From Heterodera schachtii (lineage: Eukaryota > Nematoda > Chromadorea > Rhabditida > Heteroderidae), in the NCBI GenBank assembly GCA_023374025.1, contig SIJG01000222.1, positions 1-64,000 on the forward strand: a stretch of 64,000 nt of DNA. The letters run 5' to 3'. The position numbers and the translations under genes are program-made. Position 1 is the first letter of the stretch; every line of letters begins with the position of its first letter. Shown one piece after another: positions 50,203 to 62,434 of the stretch. The notes under the pieces are model-generated. The model saw nothing but the letters and a program-made list of their open reading frames with translations, was not told the origin of the DNA and searched no databases.

Positions 50203-50394
50203 ATTAATTAAATTAAACCTTATATGTTTATATATAGATCTTTTATAAAATAAACAATTTTTCTATTAATTTAGCTTTAAAATTTTATGTTATACTACTT
50301 GTGTCAATTTAATATTTTATGTAAATATAAGTTAATCTTGGAAATTTAATACAAAATTTATCTTTACAAATTACAAAATATTCTTAAAGGGCAC
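50203..50394 (+). repeat. Direct duplication, copy 2
   Basis: Partner of 49883-50052. Copy 2 has an extra atgtaaatataagttaatct-like stretch in its second half and ends in the same ttaaagggcac. Confidence 0.9.
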
Positions 50395-51010
50395 TGCCGA
50401 TGAAAAGAAAGGATGGGAAATAAGAACGCGGAAAGCAGTCGATTCATAGTTAAATTTAAAAAAATAAAAAATTAATTAATTTTGCTATGATTTATAAAAT
50501 GATAAATATTTTTAATTTGTTATATAAATAAATTAGAAAAATAGATACTGCGTCAAGGTTTTTCTGGACAGTTTAAAGCTTTACAGATTCTTACAAAAAA
50601 TTTCAGCTGTACGAGAATTAAAATTCTAAAAATAACGAAAAATAACAAATAATATTTCGCTCATTGAATTATTTAGCGTCGACATTGGAAACACTTCTTT
50701 TCTTCGTGAGCATGAAAAGAAGATTTAATATTTACTCTATCAATTATTTAATGACTATAATATAAAATTATAAAGCAAATATTATACCTTAATGAATCAT
50801 TATATTTAATTGTCATTAATATTTATCTTTTAATTGCAATTCTTTAAAAATTTCATAATGTAATTAAATGCGTATGAAATATTGTCAATCAATTAGTTAT
50901 AAAAATGCTATACAGATGTAAAATGTTTGCGATTGTTGACGAAAAAAATAAAAGTTAATTTTGAAATAGATTTTATGATGAAATAAATTTAAAGTATTTA
51001 TATATATATA
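50395..51010. other. A/T-rich spacer with a 9-bp hairpin
   Basis: A perfect stem cttcttttc/gaaaagaag (50694-50702 and 50714-50722) closes an 11-base loop. A (TA)n tract at about 50998-51012 abuts the following element. Confidence 0.5.
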
Positions 51011-51020
51011 TATTTTTGCC
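51011..51020 (+). repeat. 9-10 bp TSD, left copy (tatttttgcc)
   Basis: Identical to 51867-51876, flanking the element at 51021-51866. Confidence 0.88.
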
Positions 51021-51866
51021 GTGCTGACGCGTTTTATAAATTCCGCCACCCATGCGCGTTTTATAAATCCGCCAAAATGGGTTTGCGCGTTTTATAAATC
51101 CGCCACCATGCGCACCCCTACCATGCGCGTTTTATAAATCCGCCAGCGCGTTTTATAAATCCGCCAACATAAATCAGCATACATTATACATATAAAATTT
51201 ATTATTTTATTATTATTAAACTATCTTAGTAGTAAAATAAAAAATATTTAGTGTTCTGAAATTTTGTATTTGTGTATTTCCATACCTATTTAGGCAATTT
51301 ATTATTAATTAAAAAATATTTTTAATATAGAGTCCGTAACAAAATTACTAAATATAAGGCAATGAGACAATAGAAAAATTGCCTTGATGAAATTTCGGCA
51401 TATTTTATAGCTTTTGGAAGATTAGAGAAATAGATTAACGCCTAAAAGCATTGAAATGTTTTTGATCTATAATTTTGCTAGCGAAACGGATAAAGAAAGG
51501 ATTTTTGAGAAATTCACGTGTTTATTATGCAGTTTTGTTTCAATTTTTGGCAAATTTTTTTGGTATTTTGGAGGGTTTTTAGCAAATATTTGGTGGAATT
51601 TTTGGCAAATATATAGATATACATATTTGGAGTGCCCTAATTATCATTTTGTCGAATAATAATTAGCTTTAGACGCAAAATTATGTTTTAACTTATAGTG
51701 GATTTTTAAAAGCATAGGCTGGCGGATTTATAAAATGCGCTGGCGGATTTATAAAACGCGCATGGCAATAAAATTAAAAAATGTGCATGGTGGCGGATTT
51801 ATAAAACGCGCTGGCGGATTTATAAAACACGCATGGGTGGCGGAATTTATAAAACGCACTAGCACC
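51021..51866. mobile_element. TIR element of 846 bp, arms of gcgttttataaatccgcc repeats
   Basis: The left arm (51021-51164) begins gtgctgacgcgttttataaa and holds five units of the type gcgcgttttataaatccgcc, some joined by accatgcg. The right arm (51718-51866) holds five inverse units of the type ggcggatttataaaacgcg and closes gcactagcacc. The flanking 10-base repeat (tatttttgcc) implies a 9-10 bp TSD, longer than hAT and in the range of Mutator-like elements. The outermost bases of the ends are imperfectly matched, so the class is uncertain. The middle (51165-51717) is A/T-rich. The frame at 51456-51659 looks random. Confidence 0.9.
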
Positions 51867-51876
51867 TATTTTTGCC
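51867..51876 (+). repeat. 9-10 bp TSD, right copy (tatttttgcc)
   Basis: Exact copy of 51011-51020. Confidence 0.88.
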
Positions 51877-53972
51877 ATAACAGACAATGGAAATTGATTT
51901 AAAATTTTTAATAATCATATAATTTTTATTTTTTAATAATTATAAGTTTTTATTCTATTTTTTTAATTTAGAGCTTTATTTTTTTCTTTACTAACAAAGC
52001 GAATTTATTTTTTTTGTAGGTTGATGAAGAAATTCAATTATTTCTTTTTAATTATTTTTTTCAATTGTGCCGATCTGAGCTCTCGTTTAAATATATTTAT
52101 TAATATTTATTATTTATATCTTCTAAAGTATAGTCCTCAATTTTTATATACGATCCTATATTAATTTTTCATATTTATTTGTTTTTAAACCTTAATTCAA
52201 ATTGATAAAATTTATTTTGTTAAATCGCTTTGGAGAAAAATTTACTTTCATATAGTTTATATATATTATATCAAGTATTTAGGAATCTGAATCTGTTATG
52301 GCACATGGCTATTTTCTAGATTGAATTTACTTATTTTGTCTTTTCATGGATTAAATTTACTTTTTTATTTATTTTCTTGAATAATGATTAGCTCTCATTT
52401 CCTTAAACAAAATATAGAATCTTTTTATTGTGTTGGCTTTTGAGTATTTTTAAATGTTTTAAAGTTTTTTCTTTGATCTGTAATATGGATCTAATATTTA
52501 TTTATTTCAAATTAGTTTTATTTTTTATTTGTATTTTTATTTTTTATTAAAATGAAAATGTTTTCAATCTGATCTATATTTTTAATAAATCATTTAACTG
52601 TGCTTGAGAATAATATAATTTTTTATTCATTTATTTGTTTAAAATGTTCGTTCTATTTATTTTCTTTTATATGTTCTTTTTAAGTTATTTAATTAATAAA
52701 TAATTAATCTTATTGAATAATAAATTATATAATGAGTTTTTATTTACTATTTATTAAACGGATTATTTATATAAAAAAATAATGGCATTTTGTGGTCAAT
52801 TACATTCATTTTTTATATGAATTTCCATAAAGTTATTTAGTTTTAAATATATTTTCATATTGTTTAATCTTTTCTATTAATTCAGTTTTTATTATTCAAA
52901 AAATTAAATCTTATCAATTTTAATTATTTAGCGTCTGTAGTGAAACTTTTTATATATTGCCGACATAATAAATTTAATTGGAAATACTAAGAATTTTTTA
53001 TTATTTTTATTAGGAACCAAAATTTTTTTAATTTAATTCAGGTATGAAATTGATGGAATTTTAATATTTTGATTCTGAATTTATCCTTGCTACACTTAAT
53101 ATATTTCAATTTTTTAAATTATGTTGATATAAAGATGCATGTTGTTCTTTTTATTAATTTATCTTTTTTAATTTAAATTCATTGTTTTATAATGTGTATA
53201 TGCATTATAATTTAACTTTATTATTATTTTTATTAATATGTTATAAATATTTTTATCTCATTCTAATTAATTGAGGAACGAAGGAAATAAAAAATACTAT
53301 CCTCTAAATAATTCATATATTAAGTTTATAGGTTTTTTTTAATGAAAACAGACTATAATAGAATTTAATATAGCTCCCGTAGTCTTCTTGCTATATCATT
53401 GATACTACTGTAAATTATAGTTTAATAAATTACGAATTCAAAAGGTGTGACATGATTTATAATCATTCAATAAAAATGCTAAATAATCTAAAATTAATTT
53501 TTTTTTTTTTTTTTTAATTATTCATAAAACATGCAAAACAAATTTTTTTCTGCGACTCATTTAAATGGTTGAATATAAATTTTACGTACATTGTAATAAT
53601 TTATGGAAAATCTTGAAACAAAATATAATTGACTTTAGAAAAGAATAATAAAAAAGTAATAAACGACTAATAATTTATCAAAAAATAAACAGTAGCATTC
53701 AATTTATATAATTTAAATTCATAATAAAAAGATTTAGATTATTTTTTTATTTTTTGTTAATGTTTTGTCAGAAAATTTCGTTGTAATACCTTTATTTAGA
53801 TTTATTTTATTACATTGATTTTTTAATTTTTAAGCATGATAAAAAAAATTTTCTTTGTTTTTTTCAATTGGATTATACATTTCTTGACAGAAAATTTTTT
53901 TTTTAATTTTTATTAATATTTTGAATTATAGGTTTAAATTTTAATTATTATTTTTCTTCTTATAATTATAAG
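51877..53972. other. Strongly T-rich non-coding block
   Basis: One sample line, 52621-52680, has about 40 T and 11 A by my count. It holds a poly-T run at about 53497-53515 and one member of a dispersed pair at 53538-53598 (partner 14697-14755). No gene seen. Confidence 0.55.
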
Positions 53973-54346
53973 TAGGGCTGGGAATTATATGGATATAAAA
54001 TCCAAAAATATGGCCATAAAATATGGACCAAAAATTGCGAAATTGGACATAATTACAAAAATATTGATATAAATTTTCCGAATTGAAGGGTAAATTTTCC
54101 AAATTTATCAATTTTTAAGAAAAATGAAATTTCTTCAATATTCTCGTGAAAATTTTGCTAAAATTTTTGGAAAATTTACCGGCTTTTGGGGTCCAAAAAG
54201 CTAATTTAGTTGATGGGGCCATTCTAATAGAGGTTTTTAGGAAAAACCTTAAAATATGGACATAAATTTGAACAAAAATGCGAAAATATGTAAAAGTATG
54301 GAAATATGGAAATAAATCGCGAAATAAAAAAAATATGGAAATTATT
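53973..54346 (+). mobile_element. hAT-like remnant with aaatatgg repeats
   Basis: Begins tagggctgggaattatatgg, close to the terminus of the 40003 element. It carries aaaatatgg words near the start (53998-54032) and the end (54245-54340). The expected inverted cagcccta end is not found, so the right end has been lost or changed. No TSD and no coding frame. Confidence 0.65.
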
Positions 54347-57300
54347 TGATTTATCGTTTATATAACTTTATGTCTTTTATGAAAATTTAATGAGATAATT
54401 TTTTAATGGTCTTTATTTGATATTTTTTTTCTTTTCTTATTTGGTTTAAATCATGTATGGTTAATAAGATGTTGATTATAATTTTTAAACCACTTAATAG
54501 GAAATTTTAGCTTTATAGTTAGTAATTTAATTTAATTTATCTATTCTCATTTTTTCAAATCATTTAAAAACATATTTAGTTGTTGCCGTACATTTTAATA
54601 AGATAATTTTTAATACTCTTATTTAATATTATTAATTGATCATCTCAATAATTGTTTAATCTATTTTCAACCTTGTAGTTGTAGTTTTATTATGAATTTT
54701 CAATTACTATTTATTGAACTAAATATGAAAAACATTAAACATTTTATATTTTATTAAATAAACTAAACAATAACTAATGTTACTGACGCAATAAATAATT
54801 AAGTATATATAATAAATATAATTGGAAACCAATAAAAAACACAGTGACAAAATGGCAAAAATAAAATGCATAGATAATAATAAATTGCATTAAAAACAGA
54901 AATTTAAAGATTAATGTTAATCTCAAGAATGTCAGTTTTCAGCGGCAAAAAATATTAAAATAATAAATTTATGTTTTTTGCATTAAAATATAAGAAATAA
55001 TCAACATTTATTTTAAAATTATATTTCCCTAGATAAACAGAAATTTGATTTTAAATAATTTAAATAACCAATTAATTTTTTTAATTAAAAACAAAGCAAT
55101 TAAAAATAAAACTGCGTTTTTTCAAAAGATTATAAAAAATCAAATCAAAAATTATTTTAACTTTATTTCACAAATTTTTACCAGATTTTACATTGAATCC
55201 ATAAATTAATTTTAGTCATAAAATAAATTTTAAAATGAAAGTATTTCAATAATATAGATGTGCATTCGGCATGCAGACGTCGAAAAGATTTGTTTTTCCT
55301 CAAGAGTAAAATCCATTTAAACATAGACATATTCAAATAAGAGATTATTTTAAATCCTTTTAAGGACATATAAATTGATGACGCTAATATATTTAAAGTG
55401 GGAAGAAGCTGAAATTGCGATCTGTGGTGGGTAGTTGCAGTATTAATTGTCAAAAAATAACTTCCTTTTAAAAATACAATTATTAAATTCAAAAGTTAAA
55501 AATAATATCTGAATCTTTTATTGCTTTTTTCTAAATAGACGAGCGTTTTACTATATCATTTAATAAAATGATGGAATTAAAATTAACAACCGATTCAAAA
55601 TAATTGAGAAAAGTTTTATTAGATAAAAGAAAAATATTAAAATAAAATTTTAAGAAAAGGTGGATCTTACACAAAAAAAAATTCAAGAACTACATGTCAA
55701 ACAACAAGTTCTATTGAATATTTTACTAAATTAAATATGGTTAATTTCGTTAATTTCAATTTATTAAAATAGCAGATTTTTACGTTAACTATTAAAGGAC
55801 TAACTAAGAGAGCTAAAATTATTTGATTTAATGAAATGTTCAGTCCATATGAACATGCCTTTGCAAAGAACAAGCAAAAAATAAAAATTCATTACATTAA
55901 TAAACAAAATATCAAAAAATTTAAATTTATAATAAATTTAAAGTAATTAATAAAGCAAACTTACTTTAAAGAATATGCAACAGACATTTGCACTTCCATC
56001 CGAGACCGAGTGGTTTATTAACTCGTTGTAGGACCAAGAGAGCTATGATAAAATTCTATTATTTAAAGTAAAATGAATTTAAAACTTTATTCAATTCAAA
56101 TTAAAAATAGAGGATACACTCATTCTTGGAAATAAACAACATATTCAATAAAAAAGTACAAAATTATGAATAAGGAATATTAAAACAAAATATACGAAAT
56201 TGACAATTTTATAGAATGAATGATTATTTGAAATAAAAATATTTGAACAAAGAAATTAATTGTTTGCAATGTTTTACAGATATTATTAAAACTAAATTTT
56301 AGAAAATAATTAAAATATAATTCAAACAAAGAAATATATTACAAATATTAAATTCAAGGAAGAATGTCAGAGTGTAAGTTAATTGATAATCTTTATAATT
56401 CTATTGCCTAAATGCAAGAAGAGATTTCGAAGGAATGATTATTCATTTTCAAAATTCTTCTTAAAAAAATTTTAATTAGGTGTAAATAAATTTTTTACAA
56501 ATTTAAAAAACTTTATATTACAGTAATTAAATAATTTAAAATGTGAAGAGTTAAATAAATCATTAAAGTGGTGGATAATTAAAAAAAATTAAAGTAATAA
56601 ACGAAATGATAATTATATAAATTTTCATTAGAGGAAAAAATTGGCAAGCCTTTTTTAATAAAAAATCTATTAGATGTCACATTTTCCTTTTGCTTAAAAG
56701 TGTACGACGACTTGTTCAATTGTTTATTTGGAGAATTTGATTCAAAAAATAATAATATTTAATAATAACAGAATAATGTAATATTACCCACTCAAATTAT
56801 TTTTTTAAGTGATTCAATTTGTCCTAATAAAATTACTGAATATTTATTTTAAAAATATAAAATTAATGAACAATGCAAAAAATGAACATTTTTTCTTAAT
56901 ATTTACATCAATTAGAGAAATATAAAAAAAACTAAAAAGAATCTAAAGAAAGAGTGAATTTTAAGCACATAGCATAATGTAACAAAAGCTGCAAAAACCT
57001 AAATTGAACAAAATAATAAAATATTTGCTAAATAAAATTTAAAATTAAAAAAAACATAAAAGCATATTAAGTCAAAATTAATTCTGGGTAATCCTGGGGT
57101 GACTAAAATGAAAAAATAAAAACAATTTTCATAATATAAAAAATATATAAATTAACAGCTAATAACAATTGCACTATTTACATTGAATAAACAATCATTT
57201 ATTACGGTGTACAAAAATAATTGAAAACAATTGGGCACATCCATTTGAGATGTTTAATAAACTTTATTAAACTAATGAACAATTGATTTGATGTGAACAT

Positions 57301-59513
57301 TAAATAACTAAACAATATTAAAAGATTATTAGTAAATTATTATAAAGGCCTAAATATTTTTAAAAATTAATTTTACTCAAAAAAATCATTTAAATGAAGC
57401 AATACAACTATTACATATTTTTTTTTAAATTTACATCGTCCAAAAAAAATTAGTTTCCCCTGAATTAAAATAATTAAATTATATATTAATATCTTGTTAA
57501 AAATTTATCAAAATCTTATAAACTAAAAAATAATAATTAAACGCTGTGTGCATTGTCGGAAGAATCGCAAGCACCCATACACATTAAAAAAAATAGTTTA
57601 TAAAGTAAAGTTTATAATAATTATTTATTCAATCAACCATAATCAAATAATTTTAGCAATCTAACATGCATTTTAATTATATTACCAAAAATAACAAACA
57701 TGGATTTGTAATAAAATATTAATGATAATTTAATGATACCAATATTTAAACAATATTTGTATAAATGGCACACATAAAACAACATTTACATTCATTTTTC
57801 ATACCAAGTGAATCAATACAATTTTAAAGTATATAATTGATATAATAGATGTAATTAATAAAATATTATTTAAATCGAAAAACAATGTCAAACATTTTGA
57901 ATAAAGAAATTGTTTCAGATTGATTATAAATTATATAATTACTACAATAATTTTACTTACATAAAATATTAAAGTAAAGAATTATAACCAACTCAGTACG
58001 AATGATCTTTAGTGTAATAATTTATTTGAATTTTAATAAATAGTTAAAGAAAGTTGATGAATACTAGTTGTATTTATTCTGAATACTTTTATAGGAATTA
58101 ATAATATTAATTTTTGTAAATAAAAATAATAAATAACTGAATATATTATTGATTGCGTAAAAAATGTGTTATTCATTTTCTTATGAAATTTAATAAAAAT
58201 GAGAATGTTTTAAATTAATTTAAGAAATATGAATGTATTTTTGTCAAATATGATAATTAAATTATCAAAGATAAAAATGCATAATTTTCTTAATAATAAT
58301 ATATTTCAAATAAATAATTCAGTGTTCTTATTAAAGAAAATTGCAATCATTTTCTCGTTCAACCGTCGGAAACACAACTGTGCACGAAAGTATAAAAAGC
58401 TTAAATTTATTTTGATTTTATAAAAAAATAAATTTCACCAAAAAAATATTTATATTTTTATCTAAATATAAAACAATTTTACTAATCAATATAAATAATC
58501 AATTTTGGAAAATACCGGACGATAACTTACTGTAGGTATTTTAATTAAAACGATCATTTTAAAATTCTACATAAACGATGTAAGGAAAATGTTAATAATT
58601 AATATGGAAAAGCATATATTATTAACAAAAAAACCAAAAAACGGACTTAAGCAAAAACATATTTTTTAAATGAATTATCATTCAACCTGCGCTTTAATAA
58701 TCCTTTAAGAAATTATAATTTTTATTTTTCAACAATTAATTAGTTTAATCTTAAATAAAGCAAAATAATTGACTTTCTTCATGACAGACTATGAACAAGA
58801 AAAAAGAATTCTTATATACAACACTATGTGCATAGTAAATCTAATAGATCTAAAATACAATTTAGTTAAAATTTACCGAATATAAGAATGAAAAGAATAC
58901 ATTTACAATTTAATTTATTTAATCATATAATATTATAAATACAAAACATAAGACATTTACATTTAACTAAATTATTATTAAAGAAAATAAATAGCACAAA
59001 AACTACAATATAATTTTAAAGAAGAATTGTATTTCAAATAGGTATTCTTTTTGCAAGATCAATTTTGAAAAAAACCAAGAAAAACACCAAAATATGAATG
59101 AGATGATGAATATTTAACCAACTAAAATATTTAGCAATATAAAAATAAATTCAAATTATTGAAAAAAATAAACACATAGGTAAATAATTTTCTCTACTAT
59201 TACAAAAGTTTCACAATGTAGCTACAAGTATAATTAATATATATATGTATATATATATATATAAATATTTTTTTATGCGTCATTAAGAATAAATATTTGT
59301 GAAAATTGCTAATAATTGATTTAAAACAATTTACACATCCGAACCAAAAAATTAACAACAATAGTACTGTTATAATGGTAAAATTGAAATTTAATATATG
59401 AAATTATTTATATCTGCAAAAATATACGTGTTTATAAGAATACAATTCTTAAAATGTTGATTTGTACTTTTGTTTAAAAATTTTCCAGAACACTATCATG
59501 AAAACGAATTTTA
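54347..59513. other. T-rich then strongly A-rich non-coding block
   Basis: The change from T-rich to A-rich plus strand falls near 54700-54800. The longest ATG-type frame in the window lies here at 55178-55492 (-), 104 codons. It is rich in L, I, F, K and S with a less biased core (about 55250-55440) but has no recognisable domain, and I do not call it a gene. A TA microsatellite is at about 59236-59263. Confidence 0.45.
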
Positions 59514-59624
59514 TAATAATATATTCCAAAAAATTTTTGTCACCGCCTCATTTGCCATCTCTTCTTTGGATCCTGCCGCTTTATTGACGCCTACAACTTT
59601 TAAAAACTTGAGGTAAAAATCTAA
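59514..59624 (-). other. 37-codon open segment with protein-like composition
   Basis: On the minus strand, between in-frame stops at 59625-59627 and 59511-59513, the frame reads VVGVNKAAGSKEEMANEAV in its middle. That is a balanced, helix-like run encoded by a clearly GC-richer patch (about 59538-59605). A ttttacctcaag upstream could act as a splice acceptor. The plus-strand frames are less protein-like. No family recognised. It could be an exon or a retrocopied fragment. Confidence 0.25.
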
Positions 59625-59810
59625 TTAAAATTTTATTTTATGTTATTTTTCAAAATAAAATTAAATTTTTAAATCTAAAATATAAATAGAATTACGCATT
59701 CAAGCAAAATAGAAATAATAAACTAATAATAAAAATAAAATATAAAATTGTAAAACAAGAATGATAGATATAAAAATTAATTAAAATATTGGAAATAAGT
59801 TTAAAATAAT

Positions 59811-60061
59811 TTTTTAAACGAACATTAAAAAGTTTGGGAATCAAACAAAAAAAGAATCTATCCTTAAGTTTTCACAGTAAAAATTATGTTATAATTGTTT
59901 TTAATAATTTTAATATTTTTCATTTATTTTCATGATTTTTAAACGAACATTAAAAAGTTTGGGAATCAAACAAAAAAAGAATCTATCCTTAAGTTTTCAC
60001 AGTAAAAATTATGTTATAATTGTTTTTAATAATTTTTAATATTTTTCATTTATTTTCATGA
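59811..60061 (+). repeat. Near-perfect 125-bp tandem duplication
   Basis: The unit that begins tttttaaacgaacattaaaa and ends tttattttcatga occurs at 59811-59935 and again at 59936-60061. The only difference I see is one extra T in copy 2, so the duplication is recent. Confidence 0.95.
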
Positions 60062-60551
60062 TAATTTTTATTTAAATTTTATTTTTTTCATTTTTATTGG
60101 AATTTCTTGTTTGCAAATTTTTTTATTCTGATTAGGTTCATAAGCTGAAGTGATTATTATTTTCAAGTTTTTTTTGTAGAATTGACTTTTAAAAATTAAA
60201 AAAAACGAAATTTTTATTTGAAAATTAATTTGATTAATGTAAAACCCATACAGTGAAAAATTTACATTTTTTTTCTCCTTTTCTCATTCATATTTTAATA
60301 TTTTTTTAATTACTAAAGGTTAGTTAAATTTCTTCAAAAATTTATAAAACAAAAACAAAACCAAAATTTATATATGAATGAGAGATGAAGAAAATAATTT
60401 TAATTTATCAATTTATGTGTTTACATAATAAAATGAATTTTCAAATTAAATTGTTATTATTTGGATAGTTTGTTTTATAATATTTAAATTTATCACTTAA
60501 TTGATTTAATAAAATAATCGATAAAAAGACATGAAAATATAAAAGGTCTGA
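60062..60551. other. A/T-rich spacer
   Basis: Nothing recognised. Confidence 0.5.
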
Positions 60552-60705
60552 TTTGGTGGTTTTTTGACTAACGTCCTTTATGATATTTTTTGACTAACGT
60601 CATAGCACTCCTCCGTTCTGTTCAGCTACAACTTTTACACTGGAAGGATCTTCAATCTCGACGGTGTAAACCTTCATGATGCGCGTTAGTCAAAAAACCA
60701 CCAAA
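60552..60705. mobile_element. Small TIR element, 154 bp, gactaacg ends
   Basis: A perfect 22-23 base inverted pair, tttggtggttttttgactaa near 60552-60573 and ttagtcaaaaaaccaccaaa ending at 60705, encloses about 110 bases. The trinucleotide tga stands on both sides and may be a 3-bp TSD, though so short a match proves little. Just inside the left end is a second ttttttgactaacgtc (60585-60601). The centre contains tttacac/gtgtaaa able to pair. No coding. Confidence 0.75.
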
Positions 60706-60947
60706 TGAAAATAGCCTACAAAATGCATAAAATTTCGTTAAGTTTCAAGAAAATTATAACAAAAATGTTTAAATAAACTTGGTTTTTTGAGCTTCTCAGG
60801 TCATAACCTTTTTTAAAATTAAAAAATTTTTTTAAAAATTTTGCAGGATAATAGAAAACATTTTGGGCTATCGGAAAATATGAAGATTATAAAATTGATC
60901 CATTTTAGACAAAATTATGAATAATTATTGTCTGCCAAAAATTTTCC
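60706..60947. other. A/T-rich DNA between gactaacg motifs
   Basis: No gene or further repeat. It may be interior sequence of a larger element running from 60552 to about 60980. Confidence 0.4.
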
Positions 60948-60980
60948 ATTTGATGGTTTTTGACTAACGTCCCAGCACCT
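60948..60980 (+). mobile_element. Third gactaacg end, same orientation as the left end of 60552
   Basis: atttgatggtttttgactaa then cgtcccagcacct. It aligns to the left terminus of the 60552 element, and its cgtc.yagcacy tail matches the inner motif at 60597-60610. It is therefore a separate copy, or the far end of a rearranged element. Confidence 0.65.
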
Positions 60981-61338
60981 ATGAAACATTTAAAATGTAA
61001 AAGAATGTCCAAATCACGAAAAAAATTTAAAAAATACCATATTTAATTTAAATATTATTTAAATTAATTAGTTTTAAGTTGTAATAACCTAAAATAAATT
61101 ATCTTCCATTGTTATTTATATGTTGGTCAATCATCAAAAGTCCATATATATATTTTTCACTATGTTTAAAGAAAAGTCCTTACTCTCTCATTTTTTTTAA
61201 AAGTTAAAATTTATATTCCTATGAATAACAATAATTGTGTTAAGTCCTTAATAACTAACTCATAATCATTTTGCATACAATTTTAACTAGTCAAGAAAAT
61301 ATTTTTCATTCATAATATTTCAATGTTAACGAAATCCC
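60981..61338. other. A/T-rich spacer
   Basis: Nothing recognised. Confidence 0.5.
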
Positions 61339-61387
61339 GCTGGGGCCGAAACGTGCTGGGGCCGAACTGACGGGTTCCGGGGAGAAC
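61339..61387 (+). repeat. GC-rich island with a doubled gctggggccgaa
   Basis: gctggggccgaa occurs at 61339-61350 and 61355-61366, followed by ctgacgggttccggggag. It stands out sharply from the A/T flanks and may be a fragment of a mobile element end. No partner is found in the window. Confidence 0.6.
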
Positions 61388-62395
61388 AGAATTATTGGTT
61401 GAACGATAGTTTAGGTCATAAAAAAAGGGCCATAAATTTATTTCACATTAAAAGAAAGGACGGAATGAATCTCTAATTAAAAAGTTTCTCAATAATTACA
61501 AAACTCAAAGTATCCTTGAAGAGAAAATTTAAGTCTATTTGTCATGCAGAGAAACTAGAAAATATAATGACAAATAGTAATTTAAAATATTATAATTGTT
61601 TAATATTCTTAAAGTATTGACGACAACACTTTCTTAAAAATATGTATTTGGTCTAGCAAAAAGGCAGAACATTTTTCTTACTATAGTATGCATTTAGGAA
61701 AAAGTTCATTTTAATTATAATTTTAGTGAAATATACTTAATGTTGTATACATTTTTGATTTTTTAAATTAACTTAACATAATCAGTTAACAAATAAAATT
61801 TTTCTTAATATTAATAATAAATATTAAATATTCTATTATTATTTCATCTAATATATTTTAAAAAGCTGCCAATTTAACTAACAATAAATAAAATTTTGGT
61901 AATGATTATCTTTAATTTTGTGAATTTTTTATATAAATGCTTGTTCTTTCATATGGAAACAGATAATTAAAAAATTGAAAGCATTAATTATTTTTCAATT
62001 TTTAACATATTTAAAAAAATTTTCCTCACAATTTCAAATAATTTTATTTTATTGTAAATAAAAAGAAAGGTACTATTATCGAAAATCTATGATGCATATT
62101 TTTAAGGGATGGAAGGCGTAAAATCTCTTAGTCATTAAAAAATTTAATATTCGAAAGAAGTATCTATTTATATTAAAAATATTGCCAAAAAGAAATAAAT
62201 TAAATGAAATATTTTAATAAATTAAATTTAATAAGGACTTTGATTGTGTTTTAAATGAGTTATCTAGGGTGTTATGATAAAATATTTTACTTACTTTACG
62301 AAATTATCTAAATCGTATTAAAATTCATTGATAATACTTAAAACAAATGAACCTAAAAAGTTATAACAATATTAATAATTTAATTTATAAAATTA
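61388..62395. other. A/T-rich spacer
   Basis: No gene or repeat noted. Confidence 0.5.
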
Positions 62396-62434
62396 ATTCA
62401 TTAAAATTCAATTTTAATGAATTTAAAATTGAAT
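62396..62434 (+). repeat. Overlapping perfect inverted repeats
   Basis: attcattaaaatt and aattttaatgaat form 13-bp arms around one base (62396-62422). attcaattttaa (62406-62417) can instead pair with ttaaaattgaat (62423-62434) over 12 bp. The two hairpins exclude each other. Confidence 0.8.

Noticed and set aside
20541..50620. tttttctggac...gagaattaaaa at about 20546 and 50554 as a coding repeat
   Set aside because: Only the ends of the two segments match. The middles and the reading frames differ.
13515..52095. Shared words attgtgccgat.tgagc at about 13515 and 52066 as a repeat pair
   Set aside because: Similarity stops after about 18 bases and the flanks do not align.
55178..55492. 104-codon minus-strand frame as a gene
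   Set aside because: No recognisable domain, an L/I/F/K/S-dominated composition at both ends, and a length not clearly beyond chance in 64 kb of A/T-rich sequence.
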